A stretch of DNA of 12,905 bases. Origin: Candidatus Aminicenantota bacterium. GTDB taxonomy: Bacteria > Acidobacteriota > Aminicenantia > Aminicenantales > Aminicenantaceae. The DNA lies in the NCBI GenBank assembly GCA_030617525.1, contig JAUWVG010000023.1, positions 1 to 12,905 on the forward strand, written 5' to 3'. A program made the translations under genes and the position numbers. Under the pieces are notes generated by a model, which did not search any database, was not told where the DNA came from, and was given only the letters and a program-made list of their open reading frames with translations. This document shows, one piece after another, positions 7,107 to 12,905 of the stretch (positions are counted from its first letter, which is position 1; every line of letters begins with the position of its first letter).

Positions 7107-7118
7107 TGTTAGGCTGTC

Positions 7119-9752
7119 ATGGTAAAGAAGAAAACATCCACTCCGATGATGGAGCAGTATCACCGCATCAAGGCAAAGAATAAGGATGCGCTGCTGCTGT
7201 ATCGTCTGGGGGATTTTTATGAGATGTTCTTCCAGGATGCCAAAATTGCCTCCCCTATCCTGGAAATCGCGCTGACGTCCCGGCATAAGGTTCCGATGTG
7301 CGGAGTTCCATATCACGCCGTTGATTCCTATCTGGTGAAGCTCCTCAAACATGGTCACAAAGTGGCTATCTGCGAACAGGTTGGAGACCCTAAATTATCA
7401 AAAGGGATTGTTGACCGAGATGTGGTCAAAATCTTAACACCGGGTACGGCTGTCGAGATGGAACTGGATGGAGCCAAAGAAAATATATATGTTTCGAGTC
7501 TCTATCTTGAGGAAAATGGATGGGGTATGGCTGTTGTGGATCTGGCTTCCGGACAGATGAGAACAGCGCAGAGTTTTTCTCAGGAGCACAGACTGCTGTC
7601 CGATGAACTGTTTAAGATTTCTCCCAAGGAAATCATTTTCCCTGAAGGGCAAAAGGACCGGATATTAAGCGTCCTGAGCAAAAATGATTTACCAACAGCT
7701 TTTAAAAGCCCTCAAGAAGATTGGACTTTTGATTTTACTCAGTCGAAGAATCTCTTGCAGGATCACTTCGGAGTCAAATCTCTTGCAGGATTCGATTTGG
7801 CCGATAAAAATCTGGCCATATCTGCTGCTGGAGCTCTTTTCCTTTATATCAAACAACTTAGAAAGGATTCTCTTTCTCTTATTCACTCGATTTCCTATCT
7901 TCCTTCCAATTTGTCCCTGATTTTGGATACTGCAACGATTAAAAACCTTGAACTTGTAAAAAACCTGAGGGATGCCGGCGTGAAGGGATCCCTTTTGGAT
8001 GTTATCGATTTTACTGTCACATCCCTGGGTGGCCGACTTCTCAAAACCTGGCTCCTTCATCCTAGCCAGAGGTTGCCGGAAATAGAGGCAAGGCTTGATT
8101 CTGTCGAAGAGTTTCTCAACTTAATTATTGAGCGGCAGAAAATCAGAGAGGATTTAAAAGGGATTTATGATCTGGAGCGATTGACCGGAAAGATTTCGTT
8201 GGGTGTGGCTCATGCCAGAGATTTGGTATCGTTAAAAAAATCACTCCTGCCTCTTCCTCTGCTGCTCTCACAGCTGGATTCTTTCCAAGCCAAAAAATTG
8301 AAGCACATTCATAAAGAGTGGGACAATGCCGAGGACATAGTGGGGCTTATTGATTCTGCCATAATGGATGAACCGGCGTTTTTTCTGACTGATGGTGGCA
8401 TTATAAAGGAAGGATATTTTTCTGAACTGGATGACCTGAGAAAAATCAGTCATTCGGGAAAATCCTTTATCTCCGGACTCGAAAAAAAGGAACGCGAAAG
8501 AACAGGAATTTCTTCCTTGAAAATTCGCTACAACAAGGTTTTTGGATATTATATCGATGTCACAAAGTCGAATCTCTCTCAAGTTCCTGATGATTATATT
8601 CGAAAACAGACTCTCGTTAACTCAGAACGCTACATAACACCTGAGCTGAAGGAATACGAAGAAAAAGTCCTCAATGCAGAGGAACGGATAGGAGAACTTG
8701 AGCATAAGCTCTTCCTTGAGGTCAGAGAAAAAATATCTAGAGAAAGTCCCAGGCTGCAGAAAATTGCGTCACATATTGCCATTCTGGATGTTCTGGGTTC
8801 TCTTGCAGACGGAGCGTCTCACCGCAATTACTGCCGCCCAAAGCTCCGGGAGGGAAATACTATTCATATCCGCGACGGCCGGCATCCTGTGATTGAGCTG
8901 ACAAATGAGGAACCGTTTATTCCTAACGACACTTTCCTTGACCGGGATAAAGAGCAGATTCTCATCATCACCGGTCCCAACATGGGGGGAAAATCCACCT
9001 ATCTCAGGCAGGTGGCCTTGATTTGTATTCTTGCGCACATGGGATCATTCGTTCCGGCCGGATCGGCTGAAATCAGCCTTGTGGACCGAATCTTTACACG
9101 TATCGGAGCCATGGATTTTCTCAGCGTTGGTCAGTCCACATTTATGGTTGAAATGCTGGAAACGGCGAATATCCTCAATAATGCTACATCTAAAAGCTTG
9201 ATCCTTCTTGATGAAATTGGCCGTGGAACAAGTACCTTTGACGGCCTCAGCATTGCCTGGGCCGTGACAGAATATCTGCATGAAAAAGAGGAACAAAGAG
9301 CAAAAACATTATTTGCCACACATTACCATGAATTGACAGAATTGGAATTGATCCACGACCGGGTAAAAAATTTCCATATTTCCGTCAAGGAATGGGAAGA
9401 AAATATTATTTTTTTGAGGAAAATTATCCCCGGCCCATCTGACCAGAGTTACGGTATCCATGTGGCCAAACTTGCTGGAATCCCAAGACTGGTGGTTAAC
9501 CGTGCTAAAGAAATTCTCTTTAACCTGGAAAAACAGGAGTTGGATGATTCCGGACGTCCAAAAATGGCCTATCATCCTTCACAAAAACAGGACAAATCCC
9601 AAGGATTGCTGTTCCAGACAGATAAGGATTTGAGAGTTCTCGATGAGATACGTGAGGCCATCAACCAAACCGATATATCAAAGATAACTCCCATTGAGGC
9701 TTTAAATTTACTAAATGAAATGAGGGAAAAGATAAAAGGCGGCAGACACTGA
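7119..9752 (+). CDS. mutS: DNA mismatch repair protein MutS
   Basis: MutS recognises base mismatches and small loops and, with ATP, recruits MutL to start strand-specific repair. The 877-residue length is normal for MutS1. The mismatch-binding motif is GDFYEMF, with Phe33 stacking on the mismatch and Glu35 as the x-E partner. The connector, lever and clamp regions follow, including VKGSLLDVIDFTVTSLGGRLLKTWL and the clamp segment KIRYNKVFGYYIDVT. The ATPase has Walker A GPNMGGKST (619-627, Lys625), a Walker B with LLDEIGRGTSTFDG (Asp698, Glu699) and ATHYHEL (about 733-739). The helix-turn-helix dimerisation part ends with DISKITPIEALNLL. The ATG at 7119 has only AGG 5 nt upstream. No mutL is visible. 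It reads away from the glycosyltransferase operon and converges with a small gene 21 nt after its stop. Confidence 0.98.
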   Translation: MVKKKTSTPMMEQYHRIKAKNKDALLLYRLGDFYEMFFQDAKIASPILEIALTSRHKVPMCGVPYHAVDSYLVKLLKHGHKVAICEQVGDPKLSKGIVDRDVVKILTPGTAVEMELDGAKENIYVSSLYLEENGWGMAVVDLASGQMRTAQSFSQEHRLLSDELFKISPKEIIFPEGQKDRILSVLSKNDLPTAFKSPQEDWTFDFTQSKNLLQDHFGVKSLAGFDLADKNLAISAAGALFLYIKQLRKDSLSLIHSISYLPSNLSLILDTATIKNLELVKNLRDAGVKGSLLDVIDFTVTSLGGRLLKTWLLHPSQRLPEIEARLDSVEEFLNLIIERQKIREDLKGIYDLERLTGKISLGVAHARDLVSLKKSLLPLPLLLSQLDSFQAKKLKHIHKEWDNAEDIVGLIDSAIMDEPAFFLTDGGIIKEGYFSELDDLRKISHSGKSFISGLEKKERERTGISSLKIRYNKVFGYYIDVTKSNLSQVPDDYIRKQTLVNSERYITPELKEYEEKVLNAEERIGELEHKLFLEVREKISRESPRLQKIASHIAILDVLGSLADGASHRNYCRPKLREGNTIHIRDGRHPVIELTNEEPFIPNDTFLDRDKEQILIITGPNMGGKSTYLRQVALICILAHMGSFVPAGSAEISLVDRIFTRIGAMDFLSVGQSTFMVEMLETANILNNATSKSLILLDEIGRGTSTFDGLSIAWAVTEYLHEKEEQRAKTLFATHYHELTELELIHDRVKNFHISVKEWEENIIFLRKIIPGPSDQSYGIHVAKLAGIPRLVVNRAKEILFNLEKQELDDSGRPKMAYHPSQKQDKSQGLLFQTDKDLRVLDEIREAINQTDISKITPIEALNLLNEMREKIKGGRH

Positions 9753-9773
9753 CGTTACAAAAAAGGGCACAAA

Positions 9774-9929
9774 TCAGAAATTGTCAGAATCCTCTGCGAA
9801 ATCGTCTTCGCTGAAACAGAAAACAGCCATACAGTGTCCGGTCTGGAGATCACCAAGAGTTTCGATGATTGTTGCTTCTTCTTTTATGGCGTCTAAAGTC
9901 AACCAGCTTCTGATTTCAATTTCTTCCAT
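9774..9929 (-). CDS. Small acidic orphan protein (51 residues)
   Basis: This short gene is supported by its signals: AAGGA lies 6 nt before the ATG, and a strong promoter (TTGACA, 16 nt, TATTTT) lies directly upstream. The peptide has 14 Asp/Glu and only two Lys/Arg, one Trp (9), and two Cys (33 and 38) in HCMAVFCF followed by an acidic tail, SEDDFAEDSDNF. The first 30 residues could form an amphipathic helix (LTLDAIKEEATIIETLGDLQ). There is no signal peptide or membrane segment. No family is recognised. The layout of an acidic leader ending in LGDLQTG followed by a Cys-containing core is faintly like a peptide natural-product precursor, but no modifying enzyme or transporter is nearby, so this is only a thought. 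It converges with mutS. Confidence 0.55.
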   Translation of the reverse strand: MEEIEIRSWLTLDAIKEEATIIETLGDLQTGHCMAVFCFSEDDFAEDSDNF

Positions 9930-9946
9930 GGGGTATCCTTAATCTA

Positions 9947-9974
9947 AAAATAACAATTTATTTCAAATTGTCAA
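9947..9974 (-). promoter_or_regulatory. Promoter of the 51-residue acidic protein gene
   Basis: On the minus strand a perfect TTGACA (9969-9974) is followed after 16 nt by TATTTT (9947-9952). The predicted start of transcription, near 9940, falls at the AAGGA ribosome site, so the leader would be only about 10 nt. Confidence 0.6.
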
Positions 9975-9983
9975 TAGAGAATT

Positions 9984-10000
9984 ATGATCATGTCGGACAT
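9984..10000. promoter_or_regulatory. Overlapping palindromes upstream of the small-gene promoter
   Basis: ATGATCAT (9984-9991) is a perfect 8-bp palindrome and overlaps ATGTCGGACAT (9990-10000), a perfect 5-1-5 palindrome. They sit 9-25 nt upstream of the TTGACA box, where an activator would bind. No known operator is recognised. Confidence 0.3.
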
Positions 10001-10063
10001 TCATTTTTCAATTTCATCCATAAAAAATCCTACAATACGGAAAGTACACATTAAAGGGATGAG

Positions 10064-10079
10064 AACGACCGAGGTCGTT
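10064..10079. other. Short perfect hairpin
   Basis: AACGAC and GTCGTT enclose CGAG, giving a 6-bp stem with a tetraloop (or a 7-bp palindrome around GA). It lies beyond the porin gene's terminator on the minus strand. No T-run follows on either strand, so its role is unclear. Confidence 0.3.
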
Positions 10080-10084
10080 TGATG

Positions 10085-10126
10085 GCAAATCAAACACCGG
10101 CTTCCGGAGATGAGTCCGGAAGCCGG
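10085..10126 (-). terminator. Intrinsic terminator of the FadL/OmpP1 porin gene
   Basis: CCGGCTTCCGGA (10097-10108) and TCCGGAAGCCGG (10115-10126) form a perfect 12-bp, GC-rich stem with a 6-nt loop. On the minus strand it is followed by TGTTTGATTTG, a modest U-rich tail. It lies 22 nt after the porin stop codon. Confidence 0.65.
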
Positions 10127-10148
10127 CGCTAAATTTTGCTACTGTCTG

Positions 10149-11492
10149 TTATTTTCTGGGATGGTAGCCAAGTCCGACGGCGATGGCAATGGTGGACCGG
10201 TTGTATGTTTCGTCATAAAGGCCGAGGACATAGGGAATATAGATCGAATCCTCATCGTAGGTGACAAAAATCAATCCCAAATCAAAATCCAACTGAGGCA
10301 GGATCTTGACCTGACAGCCAAAACCAATCGTGTTGCTGGAGAGAGCGTGGGACATGTCGCTCTGGTAACCGGCTCCGACACCGACATCCGTCCGCATGTA
10401 GCCGGCACTGATCAGGATGGCCTTGGAAATGTCGTATTCCGCACCGACAGCGATGTCGTAAGAATTGCTGTCCACAAAGGCTTCCGCCCCTTCCCAGTTA
10501 GCCTGCTTGTCGAAATAGGTGTTGAACGCCGCCATGAACCTCAATGTCGGCATAACCGCATATTCGACGCCGAAACCGAGAATAGCCGGAATATCGGCAC
10601 GTGTTTTAGCGCCGTCGGGAAACAATCCCGTGGGATCGATCACGGTATCATTCGTTAGTTCCAGGTTGGTATTGAACTCATACCGGGCGGCGATCACCAA
10701 TCCGTCCATTGGAGTGAGGCACAGGCTCAGGATGGGGGTGAAGGCGGTCCCTGTCTGAACGGCGTCCACCGATAAATCGCTGACCGAAGCCGCATAACCG
10801 GGCTGGCCGATCATGGTGAAGAACTGCACGGCCGACATCAAACCGCCGCCCGGGTTGAGAAGCGGATGCTCGGGATTGATCCGAACATTTGAAATGGAGC
10901 CTTCATAGGTGTTTTTTGCCGAAATCATCCTCACTCCGCCGGCAACGGAAAAGATGTCGCTGACGGCGTAGGACGCGTTCAGCTGAAATCCAGAGTAGAT
11001 GGATGAACCGCTGAAGTTGATGTCCGCCGAATACTGGGTCGTGGGAATACCAAAGCTGGATACAAGCAGGGGAAGCATCGCATAATTCGATTCGAAGGAA
11101 GGCAACCCATTGGCATAATCGGCCGATCCGCCGCCGGCATTGGGGCCGAATCCGAATGACAGAGCGAACTTTCCTTTCTTGTAGACCGCGTAAAAATTCG
11201 GAAAGATGGGAACGCTGACCTTACCGACGAACTCGGATCTGTTGAAAAGAGGGAACTGGTTGTTGATGGTTTTTTCCTGGGAGATAGTCTGGTTGTGGAA
11301 AGCAAGGTGAAATCCGTCCTGCAGCTTGGTTAGGCCTGCAGGATTGTAGTACACGGCATCTATGGTGTACGAAGCGGCCCGGGCCAGGAGACGCAAGTAG
11401 GTGGCACTCTGATTCGTATTGGTGATGATGGTCGCATTCACCGCCGGAAGAATCATAAGCACCACAGCCAGAGTGATCAAACATTTTTTCAT
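10149..11492 (-). CDS. FadL/OmpP1 family outer-membrane protein
   Basis: A 447-residue outer-membrane barrel of the FadL/OmpP1/TodX family, which lets hydrophobic compounds such as fatty acids or aromatics cross the outer membrane. The signal peptide is MKKCLITLAVVLMILPAVNA with likely cleavage after Ala20. The family hallmark NPAG is at 50-53 within AVYYNPAGLTKLQDG. The remainder alternates as barrel strands (GVRMISAKNTYEG, GFGVEYAVMPTLRFMAAFNTYFD, SAGYMRTDVGVGAGY) and the end is TIAIAVGLGYHPRK. The final residue is Lys rather than Phe. The start is firm: AAGGAGG lies 5 nt before ATG 11492. A terminator follows the gene. A sampled 60-base line (10381-10440) has 34 G+C, against 26 in a sampled line of the glycosyltransferase operon (5041-5100), so it looks more GC-rich than its neighbours. 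Substrate is unknown. Confidence 0.9.
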   Translation of the reverse strand: MKKCLITLAVVLMILPAVNATIITNTNQSATYLRLLARAASYTIDAVYYNPAGLTKLQDGFHLAFHNQTISQEKTINNQFPLFNRSEFVGKVSVPIFPNFYAVYKKGKFALSFGFGPNAGGGSADYANGLPSFESNYAMLPLLVSSFGIPTTQYSADINFSGSSIYSGFQLNASYAVSDIFSVAGGVRMISAKNTYEGSISNVRINPEHPLLNPGGGLMSAVQFFTMIGQPGYAASVSDLSVDAVQTGTAFTPILSLCLTPMDGLVIAARYEFNTNLELTNDTVIDPTGLFPDGAKTRADIPAILGFGVEYAVMPTLRFMAAFNTYFDKQANWEGAEAFVDSNSYDIAVGAEYDISKAILISAGYMRTDVGVGAGYQSDMSHALSSNTIGFGCQVKILPQLDFDLGLIFVTYDEDSIYIPYVLGLYDETYNRSTIAIAVGLGYHPRK

Positions 11493-11522
11493 AGGTCCTC
11501 CTTCAATTCTTTCGTTTACTTT

Positions 11523-11889
11523 TTATCTAAATATAAAAAGCCAAAAAAACATACCCAAAATACTATATAATTGTGAAAGGAATTTCAATCGATATTTCTT
11601 CAAAGTCCTGTCTGCGTTAAGATCATCAAGAATGTCTACCCAATCCGACAAATTGGAATCACCCTACCATATCCGGAAAGGAATGGTCAATACATTAATA
11701 TTTTCGATCGAACGAACGGCCGGAAATGCAAATTCGATGACGTAGATGCCGTCCGCACGCAGTTTGGCGGCAAGTTGTTTGAAAAGAGATAAAGGCGGCG
11801 TAGAGAATGGTGTCATCTGTTCCGAAAAAGCCGCTCATAATGCCCGCACTGTCATGATATGCAGAGACTATTATTTGTTCCAATCGCAA
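11523..11889 (-). pseudogene. Frameshifted fragment, possibly a class I methyltransferase
   Basis: Two minus-strand frames read as one broken protein. The first (from 11889) gives YHDSAGIMSGFFGTDDTILYAAFI. With one net extra base near 11787 the next frame continues LFKQLAAKLRADGIYVIEF, then AFPAVRSIENINVLTIPFRIW to a TAG at 11664-11666. It continues in the same frame with SDWVDILDDLNADRTLKKYRLKFL to TAA at 11523. The piece LFKQLAAKLRADGIYVIEF resembles the end of SAM-dependent methyltransferase domains (helix, L-x-x-G, then a strand ending in Glu). The SAM-binding glycine motif is absent and is not found upstream, so the N-terminal half is lost. The family assignment is moderate; the frameshift plus stop are direct observations. 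Confidence 0.4.
11560..11588 (-). promoter_or_regulatory. Possible promoter of the FadL/OmpP1 porin gene
   Basis: On the minus strand TTGAAA (11583-11588), 17 nt and TAGTAT (11560-11565) give five and four matches to consensus. The leader of roughly 60 nt would contain an AT hairpin, CTTTTTAT/ATAAAAAG at 11519-11540. The site lies within the decayed gene described next. An alternative pair, TTGGGT and TATATT, is slightly nearer the gene. Confidence 0.35.
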
Positions 11890-11905
11890 CCTGTAACAAT
11901 TTTAA

Positions 11906-11914
11906 TGTTATAAT
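11906..11914 (+). promoter_or_regulatory. Extended -10 promoter of the 44-residue gene
   Basis: TGT followed by a perfect TATAAT (11909-11914) forms an extended -10 element. No good -35 box lies 16-18 nt upstream, which extended -10 promoters do not need. The start of transcription would be near 11921, giving a leader of about 37 nt. That leader holds a 6-codon ORF (ATG 11933 to TAA 11953) ending 4 nt before the gene's ATG. Confidence 0.5.
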
Positions 11915-11957
11915 ATTTATGTGTCCGGGACGATGAGTGAAATCGACCGATAAGAGC

Positions 11958-12092
11958 ATGACCAGAAAAAAGAAGGGAAATTCTGCGAATAAAAAGGAAC
12001 CGGATTCTGTTCACTCCTCCGCTGTTTATCAAAAAAATGAGAAAGGAGAATGGGTGGTCCGCAATCCGCTGCTTGAAAAGGACGAAGATTGA
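11958..12092 (+). CDS. Small lysine-rich orphan protein (44 residues)
   Basis: The frame starts MTRKKKGNSANKKEPDS and ends YQKNEKGEWVVRNPLLEKDED. The first 13 residues hold six Lys/Arg, the middle is polar, and the end has a possible beta hairpin (KGEWVVRNP) with an acidic tail. There is no signal peptide or membrane segment. The ribosome site is weak (AAGAG close to the ATG), but an extended -10 promoter lies just upstream and a 6-codon leader ORF stops 4 nt before the start, allowing reinitiation. The basic N-terminus suggests nucleic-acid or ribosome contact, which is inference. No family is recognised. No terminator was found after it. Confidence 0.45.
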   Translation: MTRKKKGNSANKKEPDSVHSSAVYQKNEKGEWVVRNPLLEKDED

Positions 12093-12100
12093 ATTCTTCC

Positions 12101-12152
12101 GGCCTTTTTCACCTTTTTCATGACCTAATCTCCTCTCAAGAAAAATCAGGCC
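12101..12152. repeat. Imperfect inverted repeat
   Basis: GGCCTTTTTC (12101-12110) and GAAAAATCAGGCC (12140-12152) are reverse complements apart from extra bases in the right arm. The loop is about 29 nt. It could slow or end transcription from the 44-residue gene, but the geometry is not that of a standard terminator. Confidence 0.25.
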
Positions 12153-12209
12153 ATTATTATGACTTATTTTCTCCTCCTTTACGGTTAGATTCTACATGAT
12201 TCGATTCTA

Positions 12210-12238
12210 TTGACAAAAGCGAAAAAATGTCGTAAACA
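12210..12238 (+). promoter_or_regulatory. Promoter of the truncated FadL/OmpP1 gene
   Basis: A perfect TTGACA (12210-12215) is followed after 17 nt by TAAACA (12233-12238), a weaker -10 box with three of six matches. Transcription would start near 12245, just before the AGGAGG ribosome site. Confidence 0.45.
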
Positions 12239-12251
12239 ATGGAATGAAATT

Positions 12252-12257
12252 AGGAGG
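12252..12257 (+). promoter_or_regulatory. Ribosome binding site fixing a TTG start
   Basis: AGGAGG lies 4 nt before TTG 12262. The in-frame ATG 12244 lies upstream of this site and would translate through it; the next ATG (12280) is 22 nt away. TTG followed by Lys-Lys gives a standard signal-peptide start. Confidence 0.6.
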
Positions 12258-12261
12258 AGAT

Positions 12262-12501
12262 TTGAAAAAAACAAAAACAATGCTATCAACCTTGACTAGC
12301 CTCCTTTTTTTGAGTTCCTTTGGACTGTTAAATGGACTCAATCTGAACGGTCTTGGATCCCGGGCTGTAGCGAGGGGCGGCGCGTTTGTTGCATTGGCCA
12401 ATGATATTAGTGCTGTTTATTGGAATCCTGCTGGCATTGCTCTATTTGACCAAACAATTGCAGGTATAGTGACTGTCTCCCATAGTTTCGGAAAAAAATA
12501 A
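12262..12501 (+). pseudogene. Truncated FadL/OmpP1 family gene (79 codons)
   Basis: From TTG 12262 the product has a signal peptide (MKKTKTMLSTLTSLLFLSSFG) followed by the classic family opening GLGSRAVARGGAFVALANDISAVYWNPAGIAL, with NPAG at 55-58. It ends after SHSFGKK at TAA 12499, right after a run of seven A. Full-length members have about 400-450 residues, so over 80% is missing. Shifting frame at the A run adds only about 10-14 codons before another stop, so one slip cannot restore it. Most likely an internal deletion removed the barrel, leaving promoter, ribosome site, signal peptide and, 47 nt on, a terminator. A stable secreted 50-60-residue remnant cannot be excluded. It is a different subtype from the intact family member at 10149-11492, not a copy of it. 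Confidence 0.7.
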
Positions 12502-12547
12502 AGGATTCTGGAATAAAAAAGAATTTTTAATTTGATTTGGAACGTAA

Positions 12548-12585
12548 GGGCCAGAGAGGTGTTTTGTTCTTCTCTTGCCTTTTTT
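12548..12585 (+). terminator. Intrinsic terminator before galU
   Basis: Bases 12548-12559 pair with 12569-12580 (core GGCCAGAGAG with CTCTTGCC; one C-T mismatch, two G-T wobbles) around a 9-nt loop, followed directly by a T6 run (12580-12585). It would end transcripts coming from the truncated porin gene and insulate galU. Confidence 0.6.
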
Positions 12586-12592
12586 CTATCAA
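12564..12592 (+). promoter_or_regulatory. Weak candidate galU promoter overlapping the terminator
   Basis: TTGTTC (12564-12569), 17 nt, TATCAA (12587-12592), about four matches each. It would place the transcript start about 7 nt before the galU ATG. It is the only arrangement seen between the terminator and galU; read-through is the alternative. Confidence 0.25.
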
Positions 12593-12605
12593 TTGACTTT
12601 TAAAG

Positions 12606-12905
12606 ATGAATATACACAAAGCTGTTATCCCGGCGGCCGGATTTGGAACCCGGTTTCTTCCTGCCACCAAGGCTTTACCAAAGGAAATGATCCCTGTGGT
12701 CGACAAACCCATCATTCAGTATGGTGTGGAAGAGGCCGTAATGTCTGGTATCAGAAATATTGCTGTGATCACCAGCCGGGGCAAGATGACCATGGAGGAC
12801 CACTTCGACAGCAGCCCCGAACTAGAGTTGTTTTTGGAAGAAAAAGGAAAAAAAGATCTGCTCGAGGATGTGAGGTCAATTTCCCGTCTTGCAGAGTTCT
12901 GTTTT
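12606..12905 (+). CDS. galU: UTP-glucose-1-phosphate uridylyltransferase (3' partial)
   Basis: GalU makes UDP-glucose and pyrophosphate from UTP and glucose 1-phosphate in the cytoplasm; the product feeds cell-surface glycan synthesis. The first 100 residues are present and the gene runs off the window. The N-terminus KAVIPAAGFGTRFLPATKALPKEM (5-28) is the nucleotide-binding and uridylyl-transfer signature, with the G-x-G-T-R-F-L-P-A-T-K pattern intact. VDKPIIQYGVEEAV (33-46) and the later EDHFDSSPELE (67-77) match GalU rather than the related RfbA, which lacks the latter. ATG 12606 is preceded only by AAAG, a weak ribosome site, but the conserved N-terminus fixes the start. A terminator lies 20 nt upstream. 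Confidence 0.95.
   Translation, partial: MNIHKAVIPAAGFGTRFLPATKALPKEMIPVVDKPIIQYGVEEAVMSGIRNIAVITSRGKMTMEDHFDSSPELELFLEEKGKKDLLEDVRSISRLAEFCF

Noticed and set aside
9984..10082. A 32-codon plus-strand ORF starting ATG ATC ATG.
   Set aside because: No convincing ribosome site or promoter, no protein-like pattern, and it overlaps palindromes and a hairpin.
10110..10658. A 182-codon plus-strand ORF opposite the porin gene.
   Set aside because: It is antisense to a clear FadL/OmpP1 gene and runs across its terminator hairpin; the length reflects the GC-rich complementary strand.
12491..12533. Programmed frameshifting at the A7 run of the truncated porin gene.
   Set aside because: Both alternative frames hit a stop within about 14 codons, so no longer product would result.
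1..12905. tRNA, rRNA, CRISPR array, insertion sequence, integrase or attachment site.
   Set aside because: No T-loop-like sequence with a cloverleaf, no regularly spaced repeats, and no transposase or recombinase frame were seen.

Overview
The window comes from a Gram-negative (diderm) bacterium. It carries an Omp85-family outer-membrane barrel, a SurA-like periplasmic chaperone gene and two FadL/OmpP1-type genes, beside ordinary housekeeping genes (fabD, mutS, galU). Most genes are moderately AT-rich, and ATG, TTG and GTG starts with AGGAGG-type ribosome sites all appear. The phylum cannot be fixed from the sequence. The gene style would fit an Acidobacteriota- or Aminicenantota-like lineage, but that is only an impression.

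Layout. Positions 1-2736 (+) hold the 3' part of a BamA/TamA-like gene, a SurA-N chaperone gene overlapping it by 11 nt, and fabD overlapping that by 4 nt, so the three are probably translated in a coupled way. A 143-nt gap follows, with a 17-bp near-perfect inverted repeat and a possible 50-codon ORF. Positions 2880-6756 (-) form a tight four-gene unit transcribed GT9 glycosyltransferase, GT87 polytopic mannosyltransferase-like protein, CDP-alcohol phosphatidyltransferase, HAD-IIA phosphatase. This suggests assembly of a phospholipid- or polyprenol-linked glycan or glycolipid.

Positions 6757-7118 separate this operon from the divergent mutS. They hold a GC-rich, foldable block of about 145 nt that lies upstream of a good mutS promoter, so it is probably not mutS leader; it is a candidate small RNA. 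mutS (7119-9752) is complete with all key motifs.

Positions 9753-12600 are accessory in character. There is a 51-codon acidic orphan with a strong promoter (-), an intact 447-residue FadL/OmpP1-family porin gene of visibly higher GC (-) with a perfect 12-bp terminator stem, a frameshifted methyltransferase-like fragment (-), a 44-codon lysine-rich orphan with an extended -10 promoter (+), and a second FadL/OmpP1 gene that stops after 79 codons although promoter, ribosome site, signal peptide and a downstream terminator are all present. The window ends inside galU (UDP-glucose synthesis), which could supply sugar nucleotide for glycan assembly. No tRNA, rRNA, CRISPR array, insertion sequence or integrase was seen.

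No clear-cut new defence or biosynthetic system is visible. The best leads are the structured GC-rich block before mutS, the two small orphan genes with real promoters, the inverted-repeat element after fabD, and the glycan/lipid operon.
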